A stretch of DNA of 64,000 nucleotides from MWAR01 sp035388825 (GCA_035388825.1 DAOOQQ010000007.1:1-64000), one strand, 5' to 3'. Shown: positions 16,098 through 26,025, numbered from the stretch's first letter. Notes: generated by a model from the sequence alone, not told the origin. Numbers and translations are program-made.

Positions 16098-19000
16098 TCA
16101 CATGCTTGGTGGGGCGGCCTCGCGAACGACCGAGCCGAGGGCGTCGCTCATGATCAGGATCGAGAACCGCTCGACCTGTTCGAGACGGTTGGTGCTGAGC
16201 GACGCGTAATCGAAGCGGCCCCGGAGATCTGTATATCCATCTTTATAGAACACTGTCTGGCCGTCTTTGAGGCGGGCGAACACCTTGATATACACCTGCG
16301 GCTGTGGGGATCCCGAGTCGGCGGCCGTCACGGCCACCTGGCCGTAGGTCTCCATCATCCGGATGCCGAGCGAGTTGGGATAGTAGGCCTGGCTGCGCGT
16401 GATGCCCGAGCCGGCGGCCTCGATCATCACGTTCCGGTCCTTGAACTCGGCGGGAAGCGGGATCGTCAGGACATCCCTGCCGGCCGGCAGCTCGACCGTG
16501 AGCGTGGCGTTCGGATGGATGATCGCGAACTGGCCCGTGACGTCCTGCACGAAGGGGTTCCGCGAGAAGAGCAGCTCGAGATCCATCAGGTAGAAGTTGA
16601 GGCGGCAACCTTGCATGTTCTTGTACCGGAGCGTGATTTCCCGGTTCTCGACCTTGAGCTCGAGGGTCGGAGCCGTGTCGGCAAGCCGTGCCTGCTGCTG
16701 ATCGCGGTCCTCCTCGTCGATCACGGCCGAGGCGCTGCCGGTGATCTCCTTCGCCTGGGCGAGCACGTCGCGGAAGAGGTTGCGCCACCGGTCGACCGGA
16801 TACTTCTCATACGACGCGGCAATCTCGACGGCCTGTTCCGGCTGCCGGCGGGAAAAGGCGAGATAGGCCTTGAAGTAGTTATATTGAATGGTATTCATGA
16901 CGGCCGGGTCCTTCACCCGGTCGAAGAATCGCAGGGCTTCCTCGGCCCGGTCCTGGAGCAGCAGGTAGTACACGACGGCCATCAGGTCCGTGTCGGTGAG
17001 GCTCGGGTGATACCGGAGATCGGCCAGCAGGGCCTGATACTGCTGCAGGAACTGGGCGTTGAGAATCTTGCGCTTCTTGCCGAGCTGGTACACCCGCGCG
17101 TTCACCAGCGGCCAGTATTCGCGGTGCTGGTAGTCGAACCGCTCGACCGGGTCGAGGGTAAGGAGAGGGCTGACGAGGGTCGTTCCGCAGGTTCGGGGAA
17201 GGGCGGAGTGACGCAGATACTCCCGGATCACCGGGACGTCGCCGTGCTTCAGGCCATACGACCAGAGCGTCTGGTGATACACGTGGCGCGCCTGGAGCAG
17301 ATCGAGCGTCTTCCGGAAGAAGTCTGCGTCCGCCATGCGGAATGCGATCTGCTCGAGATCGAGCCGGTCGATATTGTTGTTCCGCAGATACGTCAGGACC
17401 TCGTCGTCGGATCCATTCTGAGAAATATATTCCCACGAGGTCGTATCGAAGCGGGTCGGTTCGTCGACGACCGTGAACGTGAACGGCTCGGCAGATCCGA
17501 TATACCGCCCGTTCTCGGCCACATGAACCGGGAACTGTGTGAAGCTTCCCGGCTTCGGGAAGTAGAAGAAATACTCGACCGTCACGGTCGAGAACGGGTC
17601 GAGCACCTGGTGCCGGCTTCGCGTGAAGAAGCCGAGCTCCACCGGCAGGGCGCCGTTCGGGATCTGGAGCAGCAGATCGACCTTCTTCCGCGCGGAGGTC
17701 GGGTTCGTGAGCACGATCTGGCACCCGTACACCCGTGTCGTCTGGAACTCCTCCGTGACGAACTTGTCGAACCGCTCCTCGTTCTCGAACCGGTACCGGT
17801 CGTCACGGGCGAAGAAGTTCTGGCCGATCAGGATCGCCGACCCCTTCTCGGGGGCGGCTGCGGGCTTTATCTCCTGGTGGAAGATCACGACGTCGCAGCC
17901 GGGCTTCAGATGCAGCCGGCTGCCATCCTGCGTCAGCTCATGCGCCGGCGCCGTGAACGGCAGATCGAGCAGGGAAAGCGCGAACATCATCTCGGGGAAG
18001 CTGTTCGCTGCCTCCGCCAGCCGCGTCGAGAGGAACGGGCGATCTGCCGGGCAAGCCGCAAAATCGCGCCAGAAGCCGTTCACCTTGATCAGTTCGGCCG
18101 TGTGCCGCTCGATCGGCAGGTGCCAGTAGTTGTTCTCCACCCACTCCTCGGTCTTGTCGAGCTGTCGGAACGACGGCCGCGCCTGCTCGCGCTTCGAAAC
18201 ATCCGCATCGATATCGAATCCTTCTGCGGAGGCTTCGAACTCGGAGGCCTCCATCGGCATGTCGACATTCCGGTCCTCCTCATCCGCAGCGAAGGCCTCG
18301 CGCCTCTGCGCCTTGCCCGCTCGGGAAGCCTGGGGAGACGGCATCGCCATGGGTTTCGCCGGCGGAGCCGAATCTCTCAGGCGCGACAACAGCCCACCGC
18401 TTCTCCCGCTCGGGGCCGCGGATGGGGGCGGCGGAGGGGGCGGGGGGGCCATCGCCTTCTTTTTCCTGTCCGCCTTGATGCCGCCGATCGTGTCCGTCTC
18501 GAGCGCGCTACCCTTCAGGGCCGCCGCGAAGAGCCGGTTGAACTTCTCCGCATCGGGGGGAATCAGATCGAACAGGTCTCCCACATGACGTTTCGTCGCT
18601 TCCCACTCGCCCTCGATCCGGCGGGCGAGCAGGATCCGCTCGACGACGTTCAGGCGGCCATAAGCCCAGGGCTCGAGATACCGGCGCAGGTCGTCGCCGA
18701 GCAGCCAGTGGTCGAGGAACGTCTTGTCCTTCTTGCTGACCAGATAGGGGTTGATGACATGCCGGAAGAAGTCCGGATCCTTCCTGAACAGGAAGAAGTT
18801 CAGCTCGTGACAGGCATACTTCGAGTAGAGCGCACGCTTTTCTTCCGGAGACTTCGACGGCCAGCCCAGAATGAAGCTGAACTCGGTCATCGCCGGATCC
18901 GCATTCAGCGCCGTGAAGAGGGTGTAGACCGAGCCGAGCGTGTCGTAGACTTCCATTTTCGCACTGGAAGCCTCTTCGAGAGTGAAGGTGCTGCCGGCCG

Positions 19001-22000
19001 AGGCGAGCGTGACGTTTTTCTGCTCCGAGTGATGGCTCTGCGGATCCAGCCCCCTCGACATGCGCAGATCCAGAGGCTCGCACGCCTGATCGGGAAGAGC
19101 CAGCTCGCGGCAGGCGACGTCGGCGAGATCGATCGCGATGACGTGGAGCTGCCGACGCGATTCCAGTTCGGCGGTCGGGAGCGTCACGAGCCCGTTCTGA
19201 TCGGGCTTCAGGTTGAAACGCGAGAAGGCGGGCCGGGGCAAAAAGTTCAGACTGGCGTACGCCGATTCCCCGCCCTGAGCGGCGTCCTTGGCCGCGAAGC
19301 CGCCGCCCGAGCCGGCGACGGAGGGTTCGGCCTCGGGCACCGAAGCCCAGGCATCCCCTTTCGCGGCCTCGTCGGTCGAGGTGTCCGTCTTGCGCAGGCT
19401 CCAGGGATTGAGCAGCAGACCGGGCCGGCGCAGCATGTTTCCCGGGAAGATCGTCGCGTATTTTCTCTCGAGCACATAGCGAAGTTCATCCCCGATCGTC
19501 CGGCCGGAGAGATAGCGTGACAGGGGAAGGAGGCATCGGATCTGGACCGGATCCGGCACGCCCCGATTCGCGAGCGAGGCCAACAGGTCGTCGTCGGGCT
19601 GATACCGCGTGGCCAGAACATGAACCCGGGTCGAGGTGGTGGCATGTTTCAGGTGGATGCGCACGAGCCCGGAGGCGGCGTCGTGGTCGACACCGGTGAT
19701 CTGGACCGGCGGCACCGAGCGGGTCTGCAGGTAGCGCGAGGCGGACAGCAGGAAGGTGCCTTCCGGCTTGCCGCGCGTGACGCGGATGGTGATCGGCCGC
19801 GCGAGGGGCTTCACGAACAGCTCGTAATCCCCGGCATCGAGTCCCTCGATCGAGAGGTAGCCGTCCTGGCGCTTGACCCGTGCGATTCCGTCGGTGACGT
19901 AGGCCCCGCCGCGCGTTTCGAACAGTGAAATCAGCTCCCCGACCGGAATGTCTTCGCGGCTGGAAACGGGAACGAGGATGGGGGCAGACGCGAGAGCATG
20001 GATGGTGCCCGGCAGCGTATGCCAGTCGGTGGCCGGGGTGACGCGGATGGAGCAGCCGGCCGGGCTGGTGAGCACGACCTCTTCGATCTCGGGCAGCGGG
20101 CCGAGGTCGATGCGGCCGTTCGCGGCCGTCTGCAGCACGCCGTGGAAGGGCTCACGGAACAGCCGGTGTTTGACCTGCACCTGGATCGGCCGGTCGGCAA
20201 GCGGCTCGCCGGTCTTGCCCAGCAGTTCGAGCGTGTAGCCCTCCGGCAGATGCCGCACGAACAGGGATTCGATCCTGTCCGTCGCCTGGATGCCGTTCAG
20301 CTCGATCGTCCGGCTGATGGAAAGATCCGTCTTTTTGCCCTGGCTGAGGTTGTCCACCTTGCCGGTGAGGGAAAAGGTGATCCGGGCGAGATTCTCGGGC
20401 ACACGGAACGAAACGAGCGTTTCCTCGGCATTGCTCAGCCTGGGTTCCGGAAACTCCTTGGCGGCCGACACGCCCTCGTGATCGACGGTCGTCACCGTCA
20501 GGCGGGGGTGTTTGAGCAGGCTGATCGCGGCGGGAAAGCCGTTCACGGTCAGATCGGCCCGCACCGCGACCGTGGCGATCTGGCCTTCGAGCAGCGACTC
20601 GCGCGCCACGAGGAAGCCGCCGCCGAGCTCGTACGATTCGGACAGGTGGTTGAACTCGTGCAGACTGGCGAACGAGCCGCGCCGGATGATCAGCTTGCGC
20701 GACCCGGGCTGCGTGGTGAAGGGGATCGTGAATTCTCCGCGCTGATCGGCGGTGTATTCATGCCCGGCGAGCCAGAGGACGGCATCCTTCACCGGGTTGT
20801 TCGCCTCGTCGTAGACCGAGAACACATGGCCGGCGGCGCCGATGCGCTGGGTGAGGGCCAGGCGGCCTTTCCGGATCAGCGCGCGGCTGCTCTTGCCGTT
20901 TCCGATCAGTTCCACCACGTAGATCCCCGGTTCGGTGATCTGTGGAAAGGAGAAGGTCTCGACGTGGCGTCTGATCTCGGGTTCGCGGGAGGTGACGAGC
21001 TTCTCCTCGTTCGGCACGAGGCCGTCCAGATCGATCCCCGTGGTGAGCTCTTCGCCGGTTTCGCGGTAATGGGTGAAGGCATTGATGCGGAACACCTTGA
21101 TGATCAGCGTCGGCACATTCTTGACCGCGACGCGCAGGGCGATGGGATCGGCCGTTCCGATGACTTCACGGTTCGTCGGGAGGAACTCGATGTCGACGAG
21201 CTCTCTGAGCCCTTGCAGATCCGTTGCCTGCAGAAGGGAATACCACCGCTCCGGGTTGGGCGAGCCGTTCAGGAGCTTCGTTTCCGCGAAGAGCCTGGTC
21301 AGCCAGCCCGACTCGAGATACTCGCGGAACATTCCCGGGTCATCGGCCCCGGCGAGGAACTCCTGAAGATAGGCGCGCACCAGAGGCTCGTCGTTTCCGA
21401 TCGCGGGGAGTTGGGTGGAGGTCGAGAAGTCGGCGCTGAGGTCGACCGGAAAACGCCGGTTTTCCTCGGTGCGCAGCCAGCGCGCGTTCATGTAGAACTG
21501 AGCGCGTGGGAGCTTGAGATAGGCGAGAAACCGGTCCTTGTCATGGATGCCCAGGGATTGATCGTGCCGGAGACGATGGAAGAGAATGCAGGCCTTGAGC
21601 GAGTTGTGGACCGGTGGAAGGGACTCGGCGAAGGCCCACAGGCGAGTGAGATACGCCTCCTTCTCTTTCAGATCGAACCGGATGTCAGTGTCGGCGGGCG
21701 GCTGGAGCCTGGCGAGCATGGCATTGACGAATGACGTCATGGTCAGCAGTTCCGGGGCCAGCTTCGCGCACTCCTCGAGCTGCTCGCGCGTCAGTTTCGC
21801 ATGGATCGCAAGCGAACCGAAGCCGCCGCTGTTCTCGGCGTTGAGGTCATCGACGACCAGGCGGGCGAGGGCGGCTCCACCGTCGGGCCGGGACATGCGG
21901 CTCAGCAGGTGCCTGCGACGGGCAGGATCGAGATCCGATGCTCGCAGGACGTCGAGCGCCGCGTCCTCGCATCCGCTCAGATCTTCATACTGGGCGAATG

Positions 22001-22436
22001 CCCTGGTCTGGAATGCGTTCCGGCTGATGAGGTTCGGATCGAGGCGCGACGGATGCTTCGTCGTCTGCCTGAGATGCTTTTTCTGATGCTGGAACCGGAG
22101 GTTCAGCTTGTCGGCCAGGTAGGCCAGCGACCCTTTGGGATCGGTCGGATACTTGAGCAGGGCCTGCCGGTTCAGGATCTCCTGGACCTGCGAAGTATAG
22201 CTGCTTCTTTTGATCCACTGAGCGACCAGCTCGTCGACCTTCTGGTACTCCCCGCGATTCTGTAGGTGCAGACACGTGTAGTAATAATGCTCATCCGTGC
22301 CGGGAATCAACTGTTTCAGCGGCACCTCGCGGTCATCCGCAAGGCTGAACGACTCGTCGAATCCGATTTCCCCCGCACGAACCCCGAGCGAGCAGGCCAG
22401 AAACACGGCAAGGGCCAGCAGTATCTTGACACCCAT
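16098..22436 (-). CDS. Giant secreted protein (2112 aa) with alpha-2-macroglobulin-like MG domains, no thioester
   Basis: It starts with a signal peptide (residues 1-21, ending GVRAG) and is otherwise extracytoplasmic. The segment around residues 440-600 (IIKVFRINAFTHY, EPGIYVVELIGNG, then a VYDEANNPVKDAVLWLAG strand pattern) follows the MG1-MG3 layout of bacterial alpha-2-macroglobulins. Further beta-sandwich repeats follow to about 1050. I find no CxEQ thioester. A low-complexity linker with eight consecutive prolines and charged Ala-rich sequence lies near 1400-1480. The C-terminal 600 residues mix helical repeat-like and beta parts. The start at 22436 has GAGGAGG just upstream. It is upstream of and probably co-transcribed with the YHS gene. 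A protease-trapping or envelope scaffold role is only an inference. Confidence 0.6.
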   Translation of the reverse strand: MGVKILLALAVFLACSLGVRAGEIGFDESFSLADDREVPLKQLIPGTDEHYYYTCLHLQNRGEYQKVDELVAQWIKRSSYTSQVQEILNRQALLKYPTDPKGSLAYLADKLNLRFQHQKKHLRQTTKHPSRLDPNLISRNAFQTRAFAQYEDLSGCEDAALDVLRASDLDPARRRHLLSRMSRPDGGAALARLVVDDLNAENSGGFGSLAIHAKLTREQLEECAKLAPELLTMTSFVNAMLARLQPPADTDIRFDLKEKEAYLTRLWAFAESLPPVHNSLKACILFHRLRHDQSLGIHDKDRFLAYLKLPRAQFYMNARWLRTEENRRFPVDLSADFSTSTQLPAIGNDEPLVRAYLQEFLAGADDPGMFREYLESGWLTRLFAETKLLNGSPNPERWYSLLQATDLQGLRELVDIEFLPTNREVIGTADPIALRVAVKNVPTLIIKVFRINAFTHYRETGEELTTGIDLDGLVPNEEKLVTSREPEIRRHVETFSFPQITEPGIYVVELIGNGKSSRALIRKGRLALTQRIGAAGHVFSVYDEANNPVKDAVLWLAGHEYTADQRGEFTIPFTTQPGSRKLIIRRGSFASLHEFNHLSESYELGGGFLVARESLLEGQIATVAVRADLTVNGFPAAISLLKHPRLTVTTVDHEGVSAAKEFPEPRLSNAEETLVSFRVPENLARITFSLTGKVDNLSQGKKTDLSISRTIELNGIQATDRIESLFVRHLPEGYTLELLGKTGEPLADRPIQVQVKHRLFREPFHGVLQTAANGRIDLGPLPEIEEVVLTSPAGCSIRVTPATDWHTLPGTIHALASAPILVPVSSREDIPVGELISLFETRGGAYVTDGIARVKRQDGYLSIEGLDAGDYELFVKPLARPITIRVTRGKPEGTFLLSASRYLQTRSVPPVQITGVDHDAASGLVRIHLKHATTSTRVHVLATRYQPDDDLLASLANRGVPDPVQIRCLLPLSRYLSGRTIGDELRYVLERKYATIFPGNMLRRPGLLLNPWSLRKTDTSTDEAAKGDAWASVPEAEPSVAGSGGGFAAKDAAQGGESAYASLNFLPRPAFSRFNLKPDQNGLVTLPTAELESRRQLHVIAIDLADVACRELALPDQACEPLDLRMSRGLDPQSHHSEQKNVTLASAGSTFTLEEASSAKMEVYDTLGSVYTLFTALNADPAMTEFSFILGWPSKSPEEKRALYSKYACHELNFFLFRKDPDFFRHVINPYLVSKKDKTFLDHWLLGDDLRRYLEPWAYGRLNVVERILLARRIEGEWEATKRHVGDLFDLIPPDAEKFNRLFAAALKGSALETDTIGGIKADRKKKAMAPPPPPPPPSAAPSGRSGGLLSRLRDSAPPAKPMAMPSPQASRAGKAQRREAFAADEEDRNVDMPMEASEFEASAEGFDIDADVSKREQARPSFRQLDKTEEWVENNYWHLPIERHTAELIKVNGFWRDFAACPADRPFLSTRLAEAANSFPEMMFALSLLDLPFTAPAHELTQDGSRLHLKPGCDVVIFHQEIKPAAAPEKGSAILIGQNFFARDDRYRFENEERFDKFVTEEFQTTRVYGCQIVLTNPTSARKKVDLLLQIPNGALPVELGFFTRSRHQVLDPFSTVTVEYFFYFPKPGSFTQFPVHVAENGRYIGSAEPFTFTVVDEPTRFDTTSWEYISQNGSDDEVLTYLRNNNIDRLDLEQIAFRMADADFFRKTLDLLQARHVYHQTLWSYGLKHGDVPVIREYLRHSALPRTCGTTLVSPLLTLDPVERFDYQHREYWPLVNARVYQLGKKRKILNAQFLQQYQALLADLRYHPSLTDTDLMAVVYYLLLQDRAEEALRFFDRVKDPAVMNTIQYNYFKAYLAFSRRQPEQAVEIAASYEKYPVDRWRNLFRDVLAQAKEITGSASAVIDEEDRDQQQARLADTAPTLELKVENREITLRYKNMQGCRLNFYLMDLELLFSRNPFVQDVTGQFAIIHPNATLTVELPAGRDVLTIPLPAEFKDRNVMIEAAGSGITRSQAYYPNSLGIRMMETYGQVAVTAADSGSPQPQVYIKVFARLKDGQTVFYKDGYTDLRGRFDYASLSTNRLEQVERFSILIMSDALGSVVREAAPPSM

Positions 22437-22502
22437 GGCAATCCTCCTCGATTTCGGCTTCGAAAGCCGACGATCCTCGTATCTCGAACGTGTATCCCCC
22501 CA

Positions 22503-22532
22503 TGAATACCTGAAAAGCGGATCCGGATGCAA
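22503..22532 (-). promoter_or_regulatory. Possible promoter for the giant secreted protein
   Basis: On the minus strand TTGCAT (22527-22532) and TATTCA (22503-22508) are 18 bp apart, just past the serC terminator. The match is moderate. A small hairpin (TCGGCTT/AAGCCGA, near 22454-22470) lies in the leader before the SD. Confidence 0.35.
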
Positions 22533-22546
22533 CCGATGGCGGTACG

Positions 22547-22577
22547 GAAAAAGGAGGGAGCCTTGCGGCTCCCTCCT
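22547..22577 (-). terminator. Intrinsic terminator of serA-serC
   Basis: An 11-bp stem (22552-22562 with 22567-22577, loop TTGC) is followed on the minus strand by TTTTTCC. It is a textbook rho-independent terminator 31 bases after the serC stop. Confidence 0.88.
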
Positions 22578-22607
22578 GTGTGTGTTGCTATATATCGCTA
22601 TCTACAA

Positions 22608-23696
22608 TCAGCCGTTCTTCTTGGCGAACTCGTCCATCAGGTTCGCGAGCGCCTTGGCGCCCTCGATCGGCATGGCGTTGTACACCGAGGCGCGGCAGCC
22701 GCCGACGCTGCGATGGCCCTTGAGGCCGTCGAGCTTCAGCTTCTTGGCTTCCTCGAGGAACTTCGCCTCGAGCTCTTCGGTCTTGAGCCGGAACACGACG
22801 TTCATCTTCGAGCGGCAGTTCGAGGCGACCGGGCAGCGGTAGTAGCCGTTCGACCGCTCGATCGCGTCGTAGATGATCTTGGAGCGCTCGGTCGCGAGCT
22901 TTTCGGCCGCGGGCAGACCGCCGATGCTCTTGAGCCAGTCCATCGTGAGCTTGATGCCCCAGATGCTGAAGACGGGCGGGGTGTTGTACAGCGAGTTTTC
23001 CTTCGCGTGCAGGCGGTAGTCGAGGTAGTTGACGATGCTCTCGGGGCAGCGCTCGAGAAGGTCTTCACGCATGATGACGATCGTGCCGCCGGCCGGGCCC
23101 GCATTCTTCTGGGCGCCCGCGTAGATGATGCCGAACTTCTCGACCGGCACGGGCCGGCTCATGAAGTCGGAGGACATGTCGCAGAAGATCGGCACGTTGC
23201 CGGTATCCGGCCAGCCCTGCTGCCACTGGACGCCGCCGATGGTCTCGTTCGAGGTCATGTGGAAGTAGGCCGCGCCGTCACTGGCCTTGAGGCTCTTCGG
23301 ATCGGGCAGCGAGGCGTAGTTGTCGGCCTTGCCGTCCCACACGATATTGATCTTGCCGACTTTCTTCGCGTCGTCGATCGCCTTCTTCGCCCAAACGCCG
23401 GTGTTGGTGAAATCGGCGGTCTTGTTGCCCCAGAGGAAATTCAACGGGAGCATGCCGAACTGCAGCGTGGCGCCGCCGCCCAGGATCATGATCTTGTAGT
23501 TGTCGGGAACCTTCAGAAGCTCCTTGATGAGGGCGATACATTCGGTATGTAGCGCATCATATATTTTGCCGCGGTGGCTCATTTCCACCAGCGACATGCC
23601 CGAACCCTTGTAATCGACGAACTCGTCGCGGATCTTTTCGAGAACCGATACCGGCAGAATGGAAGGGCCGGCGCTGAAGTTGAAGATGCGAGCCAT
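22608..23696 (-). CDS. serC: Phosphoserine aminotransferase
   Basis: This 362-residue fold-type I PLP enzyme converts 3-phosphohydroxypyruvate and glutamate to phosphoserine and 2-oxoglutarate, step two of serine synthesis. Family marks include the N-terminus FNFSAGPSILP, the segment MSHRGKIYD, GGGATLQF, and the PLP lysine in IYAGAQKNAGPAG (Lys197). Length and motifs match SerC throughout. AAAGGAG lies 9 bases before the ATG. It is 78 bases downstream of the phosphoglycerate dehydrogenase gene and shares its promoter and terminator. Confidence 0.95.
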   Translation of the reverse strand: MARIFNFSAGPSILPVSVLEKIRDEFVDYKGSGMSLVEMSHRGKIYDALHTECIALIKELLKVPDNYKIMILGGGATLQFGMLPLNFLWGNKTADFTNTGVWAKKAIDDAKKVGKINIVWDGKADNYASLPDPKSLKASDGAAYFHMTSNETIGGVQWQQGWPDTGNVPIFCDMSSDFMSRPVPVEKFGIIYAGAQKNAGPAGGTIVIMREDLLERCPESIVNYLDYRLHAKENSLYNTPPVFSIWGIKLTMDWLKSIGGLPAAEKLATERSKIIYDAIERSNGYYRCPVASNCRSKMNVVFRLKTEELEAKFLEEAKKLKLDGLKGHRSVGGCRASVYNAMPIEGAKALANLMDEFAKKNG

Positions 23697-23774
23697 GTCA
23701 GATTGCTCCTTTGAAGATTGTTGTGAATCCGCTTCCCGATCCCGGGAAGCGGACGCGTTCCCTTGGTCGTTCGT

Positions 23775-24701
23775 TCAGTGCGTCTTTGAAAGCTCGTTGA
23801 TGACGACCTCAACGACGTCCTGCCCAGCGCGACTCTGACCTTCCGCCGTTGAAGCGCCTAGGTGGGGAAGGGCTATCACGTTCTGGTGCTTGACCAGATC
23901 GAAGTTCGCGGTCGGCTCCTTTTCCCAGACGTCAATGCCGGCCGCCGCGACCGTGCCGTTGTTGAGGGCTTCGAGCAGCGCCTTTTCGTCGACCGTGCCG
24001 CCGCGGGCGCAGTTGATCAGGAACACGCCCTTTTTGACTTTTGCGAACTCGGCCGCGCCCAGAGCAGGTCCGGCTTCCTTGGCGAACGGAATGTGCAAGC
24101 TGATGAAGTCGCTCTTGGCGAGCAGTTCATCTTTGGTGACCATGACGATCTCGGGAATGGGGGATTCCGTGGAGGAACGTCTGTATCCGATGACCTTCAT
24201 CCCGAAAGCAACGGCGCGGGTAGCCACGGCCTGAGCGATCCGACCGGTGCCGATCAAACCGAGAGTCTTGCCATACAACTCGGCGCCTTCAAAGGATTTT
24301 TTGTCCCATTCCTGGCCCTTCATCGAAATGTTGGCACGGCCCATCTTGCGGGCGACCGACAGCATCAGTCCGAACGCCAGCTCGGCGACGGAAATGGTGG
24401 TGCAAGTGGGGGTGTTACGGACCGCGATTCCCTTCTCTTTCGCGGCGACCTGGTCGACGTTGTCGAGGCCGACGCCGGCGCGGGCGACCAGCTTCAGATT
24501 CGTGCCGGCCTCGATGACCGGGCGTGTGACCTTGGTCGCGGAGCGGATCACGATGGCGTGATAGGCCGGGATCTCCTTGATCAGCTCTTCCGGGGTCATC
24601 TTGGTCTTGTAGGTGACCTCGAACGCCGGGTTCTTCTTCAGAAAATCGATCGCGGACTGATCGAGCGAGTCGGAGATGAGCACCTTGAATTTGTCGGACA
24701 T
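23775..24701 (-). CDS. serA: D-3-phosphoglycerate dehydrogenase, short form without ACT domain
   Basis: This 308-residue D-isomer-specific 2-hydroxyacid dehydrogenase has an NAD-binding motif, GLIGTGRIAQAVA, and catalytic segments INCARGGTVDE (Arg), a Glu in the GIDVWEKEP region and His in ALPHLGAST. It catalyses step one of serine synthesis. There is no C-terminal ACT or ASB domain, so allosteric inhibition by serine through that domain is not expected. The start at 24701 has AGGAG 9 bases upstream, seven codons inside the longest frame. Pairing with serC makes the assignment firm among related dehydrogenases. Confidence 0.93.
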   Translation of the reverse strand: MSDKFKVLISDSLDQSAIDFLKKNPAFEVTYKTKMTPEELIKEIPAYHAIVIRSATKVTRPVIEAGTNLKLVARAGVGLDNVDQVAAKEKGIAVRNTPTCTTISVAELAFGLMLSVARKMGRANISMKGQEWDKKSFEGAELYGKTLGLIGTGRIAQAVATRAVAFGMKVIGYRRSSTESPIPEIVMVTKDELLAKSDFISLHIPFAKEAGPALGAAEFAKVKKGVFLINCARGGTVDEKALLEALNNGTVAAAGIDVWEKEPTANFDLVKHQNVIALPHLGASTAEGQSRAGQDVVEVVINELSKTH

Positions 24702-24764
24702 TCCCGTCTTCTCCTGTTCCATTCCTTGTGCTGTATTTCTGTTGCCTGTCTGGCAAACGGGCTC

Positions 24765-24793
24765 ATCTTAGCGCCCATCCGCGCCGGTGTCAA
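24765..24793 (-). promoter_or_regulatory. Sigma-70 promoter of serA-serC
   Basis: On the minus strand TTGACA (24788-24793) and TAAGAT (24765-24770) are separated by exactly 17 bp. Transcription should start near 24758. This is one of the clearest promoters in the window. Confidence 0.75.
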
Positions 24794-24815
24794 CCCGACG
24801 GAGCTGCGGGGTTTC

Positions 24816-24844
24816 TTGTCGGGGCGGCCGGGGTGTGATACAGT
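24816..24844 (+). promoter_or_regulatory. Sigma-70-type promoter of the secreted TPR gene
   Basis: TTGTCG (24816-24821) and TACAGT (24839-24844) are spaced by 17 bp. It is divergent from and close to the serA promoter. Predicted start of transcription is near 24851, 31 bases before the GTG. Confidence 0.5.
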
Positions 24845-24881
24845 GAACGAAACCCCTGCTCAGGGGAGCCGGGAGGTGCAT

Positions 24882-25964
24882 GTGAGACGGAAGTTCGCGC
24901 GGCGTTTGCGGCTGCTGGCCCTGCTGCCGGTTCTGGCAGTGGCGTTCGGGCAGTCGCCGATGATCTGTTCCGCCCAGGATGAATCCCTGGAAGACGCAAA
25001 ACTCCTGTACAAGCAGGCCATCGACCTGAAAGCCACGGGAAAGGCCGACGAGGCCATCTCCACCTACGAAAAAGCGATCCGGATGAACCGCGGCATCCTC
25101 TCGGAGGACGACAAAGGTCTGATCGGGCTGCTGCGTTCCAAATACGAGAAAAAGCTCGAGTCTTCTCCCGACGATCTCGATGCCCTCGAGGGAATGGGCT
25201 TCGTCCAGGCCGTCTGTTACGCTGACATGGCAAAGGCGATCGCCTGTTATGAGAAAGTGCTCTCCCTTGCCACCGAAGAACGGGTCAAGACGAAGACCGC
25301 GAACCTGATCGAGCGCCTGAAAGCCATGCAGGAAGCCACCCAGCGTCAGAGCGATGAGATCACTTCCCAGATGCGCGAGGAGCGGCTCAAAGGCTGGTCC
25401 GAAATGGAAAAGCAGGAACGGCTGGCCGCCCAGAACGAAGATAGCCAGAACCGGGCCGCGCAGTATGCTCAGGCGACGCAGCAGCGGGAACAGCTCGACA
25501 CGCGCATTCCCCAGCTCGAAGAGGAGATCAAGAACCTCGAAGAGGAGTACAACAAGGCAAATCGCCTGTGGTATACCCTGAAGGACGATCGGTATGACCG
25601 GCGCAGAGACCGCTTCGAAAAGGATCTCGAGCAGAAGCGCCGCGAACTCGCGAAAGCGAAATCCGATTTTGACCGGGTCACGGCCGATATCGAGAAGATG
25701 GAAAAAGAACAGCCGATGGATGGCTCACAGCCGGGCGCGGCCACGGCCAGCGCGGAGCCCGGCACCGGCGAGCCGTCTGCCGATCAGCCCCCGGCCTCCG
25801 GGGAACCGCCCGCGGATCCCGCTCTCCCAACCGGGGACAACCCCGACTTCCCGACGCAGAACCCGCCGGAAGGCGGCGAGGCAGGCGGCGGGGAGCCGTC
25901 GGCGGGGGAAACTACCGGTGGAGGCGATGCGGAGCCGCCGACCCCTGCTGCAAGCGGGATGTGA
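24882..25964 (+). CDS. Secreted TPR and coiled-coil protein
   Basis: The 360-residue protein starts at a GTG at 24882, with GGGAGG 5 bases upstream. The open frame runs about 1 kb further upstream, antisense to serA, and that part is not coding. A signal peptide spans about 1-33 (ending CSAQD). TPR-like repeats occupy about 35-150 (LYKQAIDLKATGKADEAISTYEKAI is split across the first repeat). A long coiled coil rich in Glu, Lys, Gln and Arg runs to about 275. The last 85 residues are low-complexity Pro/Gly/Glu/Ala. It is probably a periplasmic scaffold of unknown partner. The strong promoter suggests steady expression. Confidence 0.7.
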   Translation: MRRKFARRLRLLALLPVLAVAFGQSPMICSAQDESLEDAKLLYKQAIDLKATGKADEAISTYEKAIRMNRGILSEDDKGLIGLLRSKYEKKLESSPDDLDALEGMGFVQAVCYADMAKAIACYEKVLSLATEERVKTKTANLIERLKAMQEATQRQSDEITSQMREERLKGWSEMEKQERLAAQNEDSQNRAAQYAQATQQREQLDTRIPQLEEEIKNLEEEYNKANRLWYTLKDDRYDRRRDRFEKDLEQKRRELAKAKSDFDRVTADIEKMEKEQPMDGSQPGAATASAEPGTGEPSADQPPASGEPPADPALPTGDNPDFPTQNPPEGGEAGGGEPSAGETTGGGDAEPPTPAASGM

Positions 25965-25994
25965 CGGACACCGCTCAACGAGCGCATTGACACA

Positions 25995-26025
25995 CGAACG
26001 GCCGGGCAAGATGCCCGGCCGTTCG
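25995..26025. terminator. Shared hairpin between converging genes
   Basis: A 14-bp perfect stem (25995-26008 with 26012-26025, 3-base loop) lies between the TPR gene and the ferredoxin gene. Neither side has a clear T-tract, so termination efficiency is uncertain. Confidence 0.55.

Noticed and set aside
15972..19520. Very long plus-strand open frame (1182 codons)
   Set aside because: It is the shadow of the giant secreted-protein gene and the start of the YHS gene on the other strand. It has no SD, no domain and an odd Arg/Glu/Leu-rich composition typical of GC-rich antisense frames.
23862..24881. Upstream extension of the secreted TPR gene
   Set aside because: The extra 340 codons run antisense through serA. 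The GTG at 24882 begins a normal signal peptide with a good SD and a promoter at the right distance.
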